DNA from: Trichuris trichiura
Lineage: Eukaryota; Nematoda; Enoplea; Trichinellida; Trichuridae
Assembly (NCBI GenBank): GCA_037903355.1
Contig: JBAJFE010000047.1
Span: forward strand, 496,001 to 560,000
Direction of reading: 5' to 3'
DNA length: 64,000 nt
Shown: piece by piece, positions 23,005 to 36,900 of the stretch
How the letters are laid out: every line of letters starts with the position of its first letter
Position numbering within the stretch: position 1 is the stretch's first letter
The notes under the pieces: generated by a model
What the model saw: only the letters and a program-made list of their open reading frames with translations
Told to the model about the DNA's origin: nothing
Database searches by the model: none
Translations under genes and position numbers: made by a program

Positions 23005-26000
23005 TTCAACAAAATTCGAACGCCTATTTAATCCACGATAAGTGCTACGGCTAACATAGACAATCACACCAACCGCTCATAAAAAGCTCGAACGAGGAAT
23101 CATGGCTTTACGACGGAAAAATCAGTAAAGTGCTCATGTTAGTATAGTATATTTTCGAAATAATGCTATTAAGCTGAGCAATTTCGAACAGCGTAACTTC
23201 ACAATCGATGCTTCCTTTTTTTTTGTTGCCTTTATGTACTTTGAGGGAAAAGGAAAAAAGCTTGCCTCAGCTAGTTGATGGAATTTTTTCTCCACGCTAG
23301 TTAGGGGCAGCATGAGCATCACTTAAATAAATTACAGCTTCTTAAATTGATTTAACTCGGTCGTATTACTGCTAAAGCGGTAGTAAATTATTCGACACAA
23401 ACTATAACTTTCTTTCTACATTTTTTTCTTCTACCTTCCGCTTTGCGTACAGTGGATAGATATATTTCCTCATTTCAATTCCGCTTGGGGACGCGGCACA
23501 GTTTTATTTAAACTGTTTAATAACGAACGAAGATCAAATATTGAGAGACTAATTGCCTGAAAATTAATTAACCTTTTCAAATAACCTTAATTAGCAATCT
23601 GAGTTTTTCTTTAAGCAGCTTTCGGTGTACAGAAATGCCCCAACTTTAAAATGATTTGAAACGATGAAAACTGAGCAGTTGCATTAAAGCCTTTTATGGA
23701 GACCTGCGTCCTTAGTCCAAATGACAGTTTCGCCCACCCTAAGCCTGCCCTTGTTTAGATCTTTCGGGACCCCGCCATCCGTAGTAGTTATTCTTGAAGA
23801 TGCGACGCGCTGAGTACTAAAAGACAGTAAAAGGAAAATGAAACACTCATTTCTTGCAAGTGAAGTGCATGTAGTGAATTCCCATTTTTTTCAAACAAGT
23901 GTACCTGTGAACTACCGTAAGGCGCATAAGTAAATTTCGTTAAGACCAGCGTTGATGAGTGACCATGAGTACACTTTGCTTTGATTAAAAGCCGCGCCGA
24001 CGTTTTTTAAAAAAATTGAAATCAACCTGGCTAGTATTTAATAAAGTCGCTTTAGTAGGCGCCAAATGATTTGCAAGCACTAAAATGAAGCAACATGAGC
24101 CTATTATTCGCAGCTGACTATAGGTTATTGGGTGCTAAAATGCCGCCATTGTTAAGACATAAAGCTAAACTGACGTAGACTTTTATAAGTCAGGAGAGAA
24201 AACACTGTTCACTTGTTAAAATAAGAAGGGATTCAAAAGGACGTTAATCTTAAACCTATTGCATAATATATTTTTGGCTGGAACTGGCATGCGTTAGTTT
24301 ATCAGCCGTTAGTGAGAGTTCGTACTTGAAAAGTTGCCATCTTCTCGATTGCCTATACCAGCAAAGTAAGTTGATTAGTTTACGCCACATCAGGACAATC
24401 ACCGCACTTTAAACAATTAACTCTAGCAGCAGTTCCCGCTCTTTTATTATTTTGTACACTGAAGTATGCTTAAGTAATCATTTTGTTTCTTCATGCGTCT
24501 TAGTCCGCGCCGGTAAGCTCGCAGAAGCCAGTTCGATGAACGACTAACAAAAGTCGTGTCCACTGAACACAAAATACGAGGCACAATCCTGGAATGCGGT
24601 CTTTGCTGTTAATGACACACCAGCCCTGCCAAAGCAATCATCCGAGTATCTGTGGTAGCTGAACTATCACAGTTTGCCTAAAAAGTCTCTGCCCAAAACT
24701 GTATGTGAAAATGAGTCTAGTTGAAGATGCTGTGCAAACCCGCTGCATCTTTTTGTTTATTTTTCTTTGTTTAAGAAAAATAACAACTTGAAATACTTAT
24801 AAGAATGTACAGAGTTTTTGTCCGTTTTTATTTTTAAAGAGCTTGTCGGGCGTTTTCGATTCACAGGAGGAACCGTCTCCAGCGGCATAATTCTTAAAAG
24901 AGCTTCTGGATATAAGCGGGATGTGAGTTCTGACTTCTAATGTGAATAATTTGTAATGCTACTTCGCTTTAATAGCAAGCAACTATTTCCAATAAGTCGG
25001 AGTACAAACTGCTGACTGCACGCTACACGAATAGGGCCATTTGCGGTACTAATCTAAAAGCGGCATGACTATCCTACCTGCATACTATTAGTTTATCCTA
25101 CAGTTGAGCGATCGGGATTCACATTTAAAAATAACTGTTCGCATGTATTAAATGTTTTTGAATAATATGCCAGTTTCGGAGATGTGGTTTCTTGGTACGA
25201 GACCGTATGTTTTCATAATGAAATAGCATTATTACGGAGAAGACCGCAGACAGACGCAAAGACAAAAAACTACCAACGGAAGACTTTAAAATGCCCGCTT
25301 TAGATCTTTAGAAGCGATAGAAAACTGCATTCACTTCCACAAATTATATTTATAATTTTAAAAACGCTGAAGACGGGTCTCGAGTAACCCGAAAGCTCCG
25401 GAGTTAAACCCGTTATCGCACATTAAACGGGACTCTTTCCGTAATAAAGCTATTTCAATATGCCAGTGAAGAAAGAACAATATTGCATTGGAAACTTGAG
25501 CAGGTCCTTAAAAGCTTCTAACACTGACAATGCAAAAAGTGATTTTCACTTTATAAAAAATATATGAATATGTGTTTTATTTGGCTTTTTGAAATTATTT
25601 GCTAGCCTGAATTATTGGCATTATGATCAAGGAACTTGTCAAAACTGACCCTTTTGAGAAGGTGCAAGCAAGAGCGCATTTTACAGGCGATCGAATTTCA
25701 AGTTTTTGATTGAAAACACAAGATGGGATGGATGAACTTAATGTGTGTGTGACCATATGTTGTAGTTGGGAAACTGGAACCGCCTTCATCCTAGCTTACT
25801 ACCGGTCGAAGTTCATCGTTTGCGAACCCTTTTGAATTTTGAATAAAATAAAACGAGAACAGTGAATTGAATGAATTTTGAATAAAATAAAACGAGAATG
25901 ATCAAACGAGAACCAGTTCACGCATTCCGTCGTTTCGTGAAGTAGGCGCATTAATCTTGCTTTCGCCTACAACCTCGCTTCTTTGACAGCGGCAAGAAGA

Positions 26001-27812
26001 TGTTCCACAAAAACACTTTTTGCGTGGGGACTACTTTTTCACTTTAGAAAGAAAGCATTCACGGCATTATTTATCAAATCAACAACTTACGCCAAAGTCT
26101 TGAAGAACGCTGAAGTAGAGGTTTGCTTGCATTTACTGACGGATGAAGAAACCTTAACGAAACGTAATCAACTGACACTAAATATCTTTCAAGCAAGTTT
26201 AATTTCCATGTATGCCAGCGTGCAAAGAACATATCAGCAATATCTGCAAATATGGGGAGAGCTCTCGAAAAGACACAAAGAGCGCTCGTCGTGCACTTCG
26301 CGTCTCGATGAAACCGCTTTCAAGTAGACGCTTTGGAAGCTATTTAAAAATTTAAAACTTCGCTTCTTTTCAAGTGACGTACAGCAGACATTGAAGTAGC
26401 AAAGTTTTGAAATTTTCCCTCTCGTTGTTTCCGAGACTCGGCACTTTCAGGATTTAGCCAAATGTGATTGTTAATGCTATTGTTTACAAAGTTAAAAACA
26501 TTAGGAGGCTCAAAGATACAATATGAGACATTCACCAAGTGCCTATTTAGGCATCAGTTGCTTCTGCATGAACTACGCGCTCTGATCTGCTCAACTTGAG
26601 TGTTATTTTGGCAATGAGCTGATGCTCGACATTTACAACTACGTGTGTTCTTTATTCATTGAAAACTATATTAAACAAAACAGACTGAACCTACTGAATC
26701 AGTTACCGTAGTTTTGGACAAAAAGTTTTAAAAAACGTTATTGATAAGTTGAGAGCGAGTTTCTTTGTACGTTCTTCTTCTTTTGTTGCACTTGGATCAT
26801 GTATTATTTTAAAATTCCATGCGCAGAAAGCATCGCATGCTTCGCAGAAGACCTTCTGACTATGCTGGTAAACAGGAAATTACAAGTTAATGCGGAAAAC
26901 TTCGTCCCTCCAGGTAGCGGTATGCCTTAAACTGTTAAGAAATGTTAAGACGATTCTTACGCGTTTTCATCCAAAATGCGCGGTCTGATGTCGTAATAAA
27001 TTTTCGTACACATAAAAAGCTTACAAAAAAGTCGGAATGATGGAACTTGATTATACTGTAGCTAACACGCCAGATTTCGAGTAAAAAATGAGGCGACACT
27101 TCGAATTGATTTCGAGCTGTTTTTGTTCATCGTTAGGGCTGATTCGCCTCTTCTGTCTGACAAATGTAAATGAAAGTAAGAAAGCTGACAAAACGTAGAA
27201 GCTGAGCAACGTGGGATGACGCTTACGCTAAGACAAGTTTATCGCTTCCTAGAAATTCCTATCGATGAGATTTATGCAACAGATGGCAGCTTGATCACGA
27301 CTGTCCCTTTTAATATGGCAATTTGACTTTTCTACCAACGATGCCAATGGCGGCAGGCAGTGAAAATGGGAAGAGCTTAGAATGAGCATAAAATTGACGA
27401 TGAAGCGAAAATTGCTTTCCGAACGGCTGGCTCTTTGTCAGCAATGGCAAGTAGCGGAGAAATTGCACGACAAAAGCTGATCAAGATCACTCTATAGGAT
27501 GACACTACGGCAGTGAAGTCAGTCCACGCATTTCAATGGCCCTTACCGCAGTTAGCTTATGACTGGTGCATATAAACCATGCAGCCGCCATGGACGACGT
27601 GGTGATTGATCAAAGCAGTTGTTGCTGTTAGGTGCAACGAGTGGAGGCGGATTTTCAACTGCCACTGATTCGTTTGGCCACTTTGCCAAAGTTCAGATGG
27701 GCATCGATGCAGAGCAAAAGTTAGACATTTTTTCCTATTCATAATCTCCGTGCGGCCATCGTGAAGATGCCGAAGCTATCCACTGCTGCGTAGCAATCAA
27801 CAAATCGATGTC
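23005..27812. other. 4.8 kb without a supported gene
   Basis: This interval separates the divergent TMEM11 and LRR genes. It contains only short unconvincing frames (the longest, 25983-26327 plus, 114 codons, has no recognisable domain or splice context) and a two-unit direct repeat near 25833. Promoters of both flanking genes should be here but no specific motif stands out. Confidence 0.45.
25833..25898. repeat. Two-unit direct repeat
   Basis: A 27-base unit (TGAATTTTGAATAAAATAAA... continuing ACGAGAA) is present at 25833-25859 and again, identical, at 25872-25898, separated by 12 bases. A third partial AACGAGAA follows. The units contain AATAAAATAAA, so they could also act as poly(A) signals, though no gene is seen upstream. 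Confidence 0.85.
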
Positions 27813-30800
27813 ATGACGGATATACGTATTTTTCTTGTCGCTCTGCTACCTTTCGTCTGGAACTTCGAAGGAGAAAGTCGGACTTGCAATTTTAAGGATG
27901 ACGACAATAGTCGGTCAATATGGGGAACATGCGAATGCGAGTTAATTACCGCCGATGCAGTTAAGGTGAACTGCCGCAGCGTTGCGTGGTTGACTGTACC
28001 AAGCGTCCCGTCATTTCAAAAAACCAAACAACATATGACATCGTTAAGCATCACACATGGAAATCTGATGTTCATTAGCTACGACGCCTTTCGGGATCAA
28101 AATATCCAAGTACTGGACTTGAGCAGTAATGCTATTGATTCAATTAATTTACATGCCTTCCGTGGTCTGGAGAGTGGATTGTACCAACTCGTGCTCGACA
28201 ATAATGTTTTGACGCGGGTACCAAGTAAGCAAATAGAAAAGCTGGAACAACTGCAATACCTGCACCTCAAGAACAATCGCATAGACGTCGTGGAAGCTGG
28301 AATGTTCAAGGTATGCAAAGAACTTGCTTCGTATGAGCTTGCCGTGTTTACACATTATCCGTCTAAAAATGATTAGGCTTACTAAGCTACGCTGACCCGC
28401 TAGTGGCTCATGTTACATTGACAACTGATTGGCGTACTTTGATTTGTGGGCGAGGCGAAATTTCACCGCTTGCAATTTTTCTTCTTCTGCACACGACGAG
28501 GCGACAAATAGGCAGTTAACGAACAAAAGTCGTAAGCAGGGCGTCAAGGGCGCACTTCACGTGCTTCACGCAACGTTTTTGCGTGCATTCCATTTCGCGT
28601 AAATCATTAGACCCATTTTTTAAGTTGTCTTCAATGGAAGCTCGAAATCAGTTTAGTACGCGCGAGGTGCTTCCAACGCGCTACGCTTCTTAGGCTCGGA
28701 GGGAAAAATGCTCTAAAAGCAGCTGGCCATTCAAAGCGACAGTTGACTAAAAGTTATGAATGAACAATAGCCGCTTCGCGGAAAAATTGCCTATTACACT
28801 TAGCTTAATTAGGAAGCTCCCGAAAAAGCAGCAACTTTACATTAGTTACGTTACGCTGCATTGTGATAAGGTAACAGCACGATTTCTAGCCTAACCATAT
28901 TCCATAAACGCAAATGCGAATTACTCCAAGTATCGGCTCAGGTCATTTCTTACAATGTTGTTCTTCTGAATGGCCGACGTCCTGAAAGGTAAAATTTCTG
29001 AGTGGGCATCCCGCGGAAGCTCGAGTAGGTCAACGCCTTGACCCTTAAGGGATTTTTGCGGACAGGAAAATATTTCCCTTACGGGCTTTGGCCATCCAGG
29101 AGAATAACCGCAACAAGTATATAATTTCGTCACAACAACAACAATTTCTGTTTAAGAAGTCACAAGCAACACAGAATGGCTGAAGACGTATCTTTGAGGC
29201 ATTGGAATTTAGCGAAGGCACGAAAGAGCCTGGCGTAGACGTTTCATTGTCTTTTACGATGGAAACACCGCCAGCTCTTGTCAACGATGTAACCTTATGC
29301 TTTCAAAAGAAGAAGCTGTATTTTTTTTAGTAGTATGAGCCTTTTCACTTGCTGATTCTATTGACTTTTACTATACGTGCAGTCTCTAAGGTAATATGTT
29401 AAAACTTTGAAAGCTCGGTGAGACGATATTGTAATCCAAATGAGTATCTATAATTACTTACAAACTATCTGATAGCACGTGTATACATTTTCAAAGGCAA
29501 AGCACTCGAAAGCCGCTTTTCGTTATAAAAGTTAAGACGAACCTTTCGGGATAAGGCTGAGCAATGGGGAGTTCTGTTATTGGCATAAACAGTTCAAAGA
29601 GCGTTGCTTTAAACCAACCTTCAATATGTTCTTTGGTATTAGAATTTATTGGTGTATCAAGTAATCAACTTGTGAATTACTTTCCACACAGCATCAAATA
29701 AAATAAACAAAAAGGATTCGTCCTTAACCTGTTTACTTCAGGTTAGGGTCGAAATCCCGAATAGGTCGAAAATGCACTTAAGTCTAATCTTGTAGCAGTT
29801 GTGCATTGGCATCTTCTAGATAAGGAATGGATTTGAGTAGAAGCGTTAATATACTGGTCTCGTTTTTTAGATTACCAGCTTCAAAAAAAATCAGTGTTAT
29901 AACGCCCCTACCAAAATACATTCCTTATCTAGAAAAAGCCAATACACGAGTGCCACAAGGCCAAACTTTGCAATGTATTTTCGACCTGTCCAGGATTTTG
30001 CCCGCCACTGCTCTACTTTGATTTCTTGATTTCCCTTTAACTTTCGCTGATAATTCTTCGCATTTTTTTCTTCTTCTTCTTCACCACTTTGGATACTTTT
30101 ATTATATTTTGTTAATCTCTTTTGACATGTCAATAGTTTTGAATAGCAAAAAACGTATCAGGGCTACTGTACAAACCAACAACGCTCTCTAAACTGCTAC
30201 TGACAGGAAAACAATTCATTATTGCCGAACATTACCAATTATGATGGTGACAACTAGTGCAGCTGTACCATGAAAGGTGTCTTAATTTTTTCAATCAATA
30301 AAAATGATTTTTTTGTCCATAATAACTATGAACGATCAGCATTTTATTTACTCAAGCTGCTGGTTTCAAATAATGTAGAACCTTACCATATCTGCCGTGC
30401 TGAAAGACTTTTCATGGGCATAAGAACTTAATGAGGGCAATTAGCCAATGGAAAAGTCCATTGCAAAGAGTCCTTATGCCAAAAAAGGAAAGTTGCCTAG
30501 CTTGAGGAGAAGCGGGCTGGCGTTTTGCATATATACTTGAAGGAAAACTTAGGGCTCCAATAATTCTAAGCATTTTTTAGCATGCTCGACTGAACAACCT
30601 ACGATACCTCTACTTGGACAACAACTTAATCGAGGCCATTTCGACTGACGCTTTTGTAAATCTCAACTTAAGCGTGCTAACACTGAATAACAATCAAATT
30701 CAAAACATCGACGGAAATTCGCTGCCTGCTACGCTATGGTAAGAATGAAAGAAAAGCTTACTATCGCGACAACTTGTCAACGCATATCCGTCTTGCCAAT

Positions 30801-33800
30801 GCTAACAGTCGTTTCTTGTGCCTTACAGGTGTATCAGTCTGAAAGAGAATAAGCTCGAGTCGATCCCGTACGATGCTCTTGAATCGTTGTCAGAGTTAAA
30901 AATTCTTGATTTGGAAGGCAATAGCATAAGCCAACTCCAATCCTACGTGCCAACAATCTTTATGGCAAATGTCTCCATTAATCTGTCCAGCAATCGCATT
31001 CAGAATATACCGGCAGCAGCCTTTTCAAGTTTCCGGCATATAGAAAATCTTGACCTCTCCTATAATATCATGAAAACTGTGCACAGCGAATTCTTACAAG
31101 GCGTTGCCACTATGACGTCATTGGATCTTTCGCATAATCGCCTTTCTTTCCTACCTCCTAACTCGTTCAACAACGTTGCCGATTCGTTGAAGAAACTTTC
31201 GCTGGAGGAAAACGACTTCAATGCCGTGCCGGAAGCTTTGGCGCCACTGCGATCGCTTACCCATTTGAACATCATATCGAACAAGCTTGCCTTACTTCAC
31301 TTAAGGCCCGCTTGGAGGTGGAACGAAAATTTAAAAGAACTGCTTTTGCGCCATAATTTTTTGACCAGAATCGCGCAGGATATGCTGACAAGCTTTCCAA
31401 AGCTTGAACATTTGGACATTTCTCAAAACTACATTGACAACTTGTCCGAATTGAGTCCTAGACAAAAAGAGGTTGTGGCGAGCAAAGTTGTTCGCCTAAA
31501 CTTGGCTGGCAACAATCTGAAAGTGCTGACTGATCCAAGCGTTTTCCTCAGCCTATCCTCCATGGCTTACTTAGACCTTTCGCATAACGAGATATTTCAC
31601 ATATCTGACACGTTCTTCATGCTGACGCCAGGTTTGGAAAGCATCTCAATGGAAGACAACCGTCTGTCCAGTCTTCCCGTTAGGGCTTTAAGGAATGTGG
31701 CAAAACTGCGCTACTTGAAGCTTGACCGCAATTCAATACGTACCTTGCCAACGGAGAAGATGTACAATCTGATCTATCTGGAGCGTATCAGCTTGGCGCA
31801 CAATCAAATTCACGCGCTGACCTACGACTCTTTTCCGGGAGAATACTACAGGAATTTGCGCTCCATAAACTGCGCATTCAATAAAATGCAGTTTTTGGCG
31901 CCAAAGTCATTCCGCAATCTCCCATTTTTGGAGATGGTCAATTTGCAGGGCAACAATTTTCGCAATTTGCATATGTACACGTTCATCAATCTTTCCAGCA
32001 TCCGCGAGATCGACCTGAGCCGAAATGAAATCGACGTGATCAGCGAAGCGGCCTTTGTTAATCTGCCTCGTTTGCAGTACCTTTCGCTCAGGTACAACAA
32101 ATTAAGTGCCATTCATCCGGATATCTTCGTACACGTGATTAAATTGGAAACGCTTGACCTAAGCGCAAATCAGTTGGCTACTTTCGATTCTCACTTTCTT
32201 CGCCAAATCAAGGAATTACGTTCAATCGACCTATCGAGAAATAACCTGGGTTCTATTAGCCTTGGCCATCTGAAGAAGACTCTTATGGAGCTCAACTTAA
32301 GGAACAATAGGCTGAAAGTTGTGGACGAACAAATGTTCAGCGATATGCCAATGCTACGGCGTTTAGACTTGTCGCATAATCTCATAGGTCACGTTTATCC
32401 TGGCGCATGGAATGGAGCTACTCGGTTGGCGGAACTCTACCTAAGTGCCAATATGCTTAGCCACATAAAGAAGGGGACATTTCAGAACGCTGAAAAAATG
32501 AACATCGTGGATATCAGCAGCAACCAAATCAGCCGACTTGACGCGGGATGCTTTGGAGGAGAGAATCTGCTACACTTGAATCTGTCGTCGAATCTACTTG
32601 GCAAAATTCCGTATGAAGCCTTGTCCAGCCTGATGAAAAGCCTATCCTGGCTCGACTTGTCCTTCAATTCGATCGAAAGCGTCGAGCCGGAGCTCTTCAG
32701 CGAGCTGAGAAATATGACGCAATTATTGTTGAATTCCAACCGGATAAAGAGTATTTCAGAGGCTGCCTTTAAGGGACTCCGTAAGCTTCGCTTACTCGAC
32801 CTGAGCGGCAACCCGATCGACGAGTGGAACCCAAGCGCATTTCGCGATGTCAGCCAATCGTTGGAGAGCGTCAACTTGGCGGATACTGGTCTCTACTCGG
32901 TTCCAAACTTCGGAGGGAGATCGCTTAAGGAGCTCAACTTATCCCGGAATCACATAACGGATCTCAGCATGGAACATAGCATCTCGCTGAACAAGTTGGA
33001 AACGCTGGACGTCAGCTTCAATAGAATTCACGAACTGACCATTGAATTACTGCAACAGTTTGGAGCGTTGCGCTCGTTGAACATCAGCTATAACCCTTTG
33101 GGGCAACTGACAAAAACGGACCTTGCCAGTCTGTCAAAGTTGGAGGAATTCTCATGTCATCACATGAGCAACTTGAAGAGAGTTGACAAGGAAGGATTCA
33201 AAGGCTTGAAGCGTTTGCACAGTCTGGAAATATACGACGTGGGCAATCTTGTAAGAAGAACAAACATCGAAGACATAGTTGAATACCTGCCGCCTCTTCG
33301 CATGCTACGGATGCAAATAGTTAATCGATCATTAGGCAACCAGTTTGCTGACTTGGATGCACGTTACCTTCGCTATTTGTATTTGGATGCAGTGGGTGTC
33401 GACCGTTTGGAGCCACAAGCCTTTGGCCAGCTGAGAGGATACTACGTTCAACTTTCGTTGGTGAACAGTCAAGTGGCCTACTTTTCTCCGCAAATATTTT
33501 CCACCTTGAATCACGTTCGATATTTAGCACTCGACTTGAGCAACAATCGCCTCCGGTCGTTGAATCCTTTTCTGGTCACCAACGTGCCCATAATTAACCC
33601 GCATGGAACTATTTTGCTGGATATTGACCTTCGCAACAATTTGATACACTGCGATGACAAGATGGACTGGGTGCGCAAATGGTTGCGCTATCTCGAGAGC
33701 ACAACCGAACCGGAAATATTTAGAATACAGCTTGACAAATGGAATCGTACCATTTGCTATACGCCTGAACAGCGTACCGGTTACTCGCTTGTTCAGATCT

Positions 33801-33904
33801 ATGTGGACAATTCACTTGAATCCGATGGCAATGCAGCGCAGGCATCTTTGAAGCTCTGCTCGTGCGTAGTACTATTCGTACTACTAATGGAACTTCGAAT
33901 ATGA
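27813..33904 (+). CDS. Chaoptin-like leucine-rich-repeat cell-surface protein
   Basis: Three exons: 27813-28310, 30581-30738 and 30829-33904, totalling 3732 bases and 1243 residues; introns of 2270 and 90 bases join in phase. The N-terminus is a signal peptide (MTDIRIFLVALLPFVWNF), followed by a short cysteine-containing LRRNT-like cap (C at residues 25, 39, 41, 54). From about residue 75 almost the whole protein is leucine-rich repeats with a period near 24 residues and typical LDLSxN cores (LDLSSNAI, LDLSHNRL, LDLSANQL), of the order of forty units by eye. A reduced C-terminal cap follows (HCDDKMDWVRKWL ... ICYTPEQ), and the protein ends in a hydrophobic stretch (LKLCSCVVLFVLLMELRI) with no cytoplasmic tail, which suits a GPI anchor, as in Drosophila chaoptin. 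Likely role is adhesion or extracellular matrix organisation; the partner is unknown. The stop codon is 86 bases from that of the convergent NBAS gene. Confidence 0.88.
28311..30580. other. Intron 1 of the LRR gene
   Basis: A 2.27 kb intron bounded by gtatgc and ttttag. Short minus-strand frames at 28921-29284 lack domains or splice logic. A polypyrimidine-rich tract near 30065-30084 is the only visible low-complexity segment. Confidence 0.6.
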
Positions 33905-33990
33905 AAAACTGACCGGTCCACTTTGAATCGAGCAAAAATTTTAATTCACGCACGAATCGTGAACCTTCCCTTCTGGATAGCTTGCACTTG

Positions 33991-36900
33991 TCACTTCCTT
34001 GTCAATCGAAAGGTCCCGCCCGTGGAATCGAATGAAATGAGAATGGAATCGCTGATAGAATTGAGAGTCAACAAAAGAAGTTCAAGCTCCCCTTCTAAGC
34101 CAGCTTCATGCAGCTGGCAAAGAACGGAACCCACGAGATCGTCGAATTGGTCCTCGGAAACTGTTTGCACTTCGTCCAAGCAAAAGCTGACTAGGGAATC
34201 AAAAAACAATGTACGGGTAACTCGAGGTACCAATTTCTTCTTGACGACGGCAGTTATCACTTCAGAGCACCAGGTGAAATTCTAAATATTAGCATATGCA
34301 ATCATTCTGTGAAGAAAACTTCGTGACCACCATACTGTATCATATTATCGTCAGTAAATTGATATTAAACTTTTCCTTACGCGTATTCTTTCCTAAGAGT
34401 CAAAAATAAAACATATGCACAGCTGAACGCTTAATTTTAGTTTTCGTAACACGTCCTTTTTTGGAATTAAGCGTAGCGAATTACATTCGCTCTTTTATCA
34501 CCTCAAATCTTCAGACATTTACTGCCTTCCCGCCATTCCACCGCTGACCGTTGACCTTCGTAATGCTCATGCTGGATGACCTCTCGGTGCTTCCCACAGC
34601 ATTCTTCCATCTGTCATCGATTCGCTAGGATCATAGGCTTTGTGTAGGCTTAGGCATAGGCAAAGGCAAAACATGCAATCACGCTCTGCCCTTGTCTAAG
34701 CCTAAACATGGAACACTTGTTTTGGTTAAAGCTTACGTAAAGGCGGGACGGAATGACTGAGGTAAAAAAGCATGCTGGCAACCAAGTTCACCCTTTACTT
34801 AAGCGGATGCCTAAACATAATGCCCGCGTTTAGGCTCAGTCTTAGCGCGCTGAAGGTTGGCTGATGAACGTGCACTGAGAGATCATCGAACATGAGCATC
34901 ACGAAGAGCCAACGGTAGCCTGGAAAGTGTGTGGATAAATTATCGAAGTTCCAAACTTTCTCTCACTGAGAAAATAAATTCAAATCGCCAGCAAGCCCAT
35001 AACCAAATGAGCACGAATGAAGTATAAAGCAAAATAATTTAAGCATGAAAACAACGAAGCGAAATAAAGTAGATGTAACAAAGATAAATGTTAATTATAG
35101 CAGTGAAAATACCAAACAATGATAAAGCATGCAAAGTACAACGTAAAATATATTAATTCAAGAGAAATGGAAATGATGTAGATGAAACGCCTTCTCTTAA
35201 ATTATTTCACTTACAATAATACCATTTATTTTAATCTCAATGCATTATTTTTTATTTCGTTTTCTATATTTTATTTTTCTTTATCATATTTAATATCACT
35301 TGATCATATTATCACCAACCCTATTACTTAACTTTGTTGTCTAAAACTCATTCTATTTATTCTATTTACTTTCGTTATTCATTGTAGTCCACTTATTAAA
35401 CCATAAATGGGTAGTTCAAAATTTTAAAATTTCCAGCTTTAGATAAGACTGTCTACAAAAATGGAGCTTTGAAAAGCTTTGCCAATGCACAGCAGCTAAA
35501 AGAAAGTGATATGCGTAAGTTAAATGGGGCAGATAAGACTTATTTGAGCGCAATAAAATTAACATTGCATTGAAAAGGGCTCACCTCCTTTGATCCTTTG
35601 TTTAAAATTTCAATAATTCGGTCTTCATCCGTTTCAAACCATATGGCGAACAAAGCAGCATGGTCGAAGAGTTTTTGCTCCGTCAGAATCTTGTAAAACA
35701 GCTGGGAAACCTACGAGACGCAGTTGATCTGAGCGGACGTAAAAGATAACGCTAAAACTGGCACCTCCTCGTCAAAGCAGTCAGTGAATACGAGCTTTGC
35801 AACAAAGGAGCGAAATACAGGCCACGATGAGCGTTGATGCATCTTGAAAGCTCGGTCGAGAAAGGTTGCAAACAGATCGGAATACAAACTCCTAAACAAG
35901 CAACTATCGAATGGGAGAAACTGCAAAAATCTTAAACAATGAGATGACACCCGAATACTCGTTACTGCACTCGCCTTTAAGCTTAACTTGGTATCTCAGG
36001 AAAACATACAATTTCACTAGCGCAAAGACATCTGTATGCCAATGTTAATAGACGTAAGCCTTGAAGCGGGAAAAGCTTCGAACATGATTCTTCTGCAACA
36101 GTGACTACGAAAAATAAACCTACCGATCATAATCAGGCGACTGTATGCACTTTTCCCGAAAATTGGCAAAGAAATCTACCAATGCTTCTACTTGGTCCGC
36201 GTTTTTCATTTCGGAAACTAACTTTCTCAAGCATTCACCTTGCAGCGGCAGATTGCGCAGATCCTTTTCGTTTACCTAAAAAGTCAACAGGTGGCAAACT
36301 GGAAGCAACGTAAGAGAACAAAACGTTGTAAGCATGAGCACGCGCGGGCTTTTAAGCTCAGCGTTGCACTTTCAACCTACGGAACATGATCGCACGCGGC
36401 ATCGACCGAAAACAGATTATGAACTACGTACCAACGAAGCAAACAACAGCGGATCTTTTGTTTTGGTAAGCGACTGACCTTTTGTTTTCTAAAAAATACT
36501 TCTTCAAAATAATTTCCATAAAAAATTAATAAAGCTTACGTCAGACTCTTTTTCATCCGTGTTGCTCGTTTGACCAAAAATATGATGCTCAGGTTTTTGG
36601 TCAGACTGCTCTGAAGTCACCAGGTCATCTTTGCTCAACGCGTTTGCTTCATCCCTGCGCATACCGACGTTAACTTACAGAAAGCGAACGATTAGTATTG
36701 CGTTCTCACTTTGACGCGACGCTGTTCAACTCTTCCGGGATACCATCAGTAGCCGAAGCGGAAAATATAGGCAAAGCAATCTTTGCAATGTCCTTTTTTC
36801 CTTTGTCTTTCAGCCATTCGAGAAGAATACTCTCAGCCTGCAAAAAGAAATCATTGCTAAATTTCTAGCATTCTTTTAACTTACACCTTTTCCGCGTCTC

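Noticed and set aside
25983..26327. 114-codon plus-strand frame
   Set aside because: No similarity I recognise, no flanking exons, surrounded by AT-rich noncoding DNA.
28921..29284. Minus-strand frames in LRR intron 1
   Set aside because: Short, domain-less, not joined by consistent splice phases.
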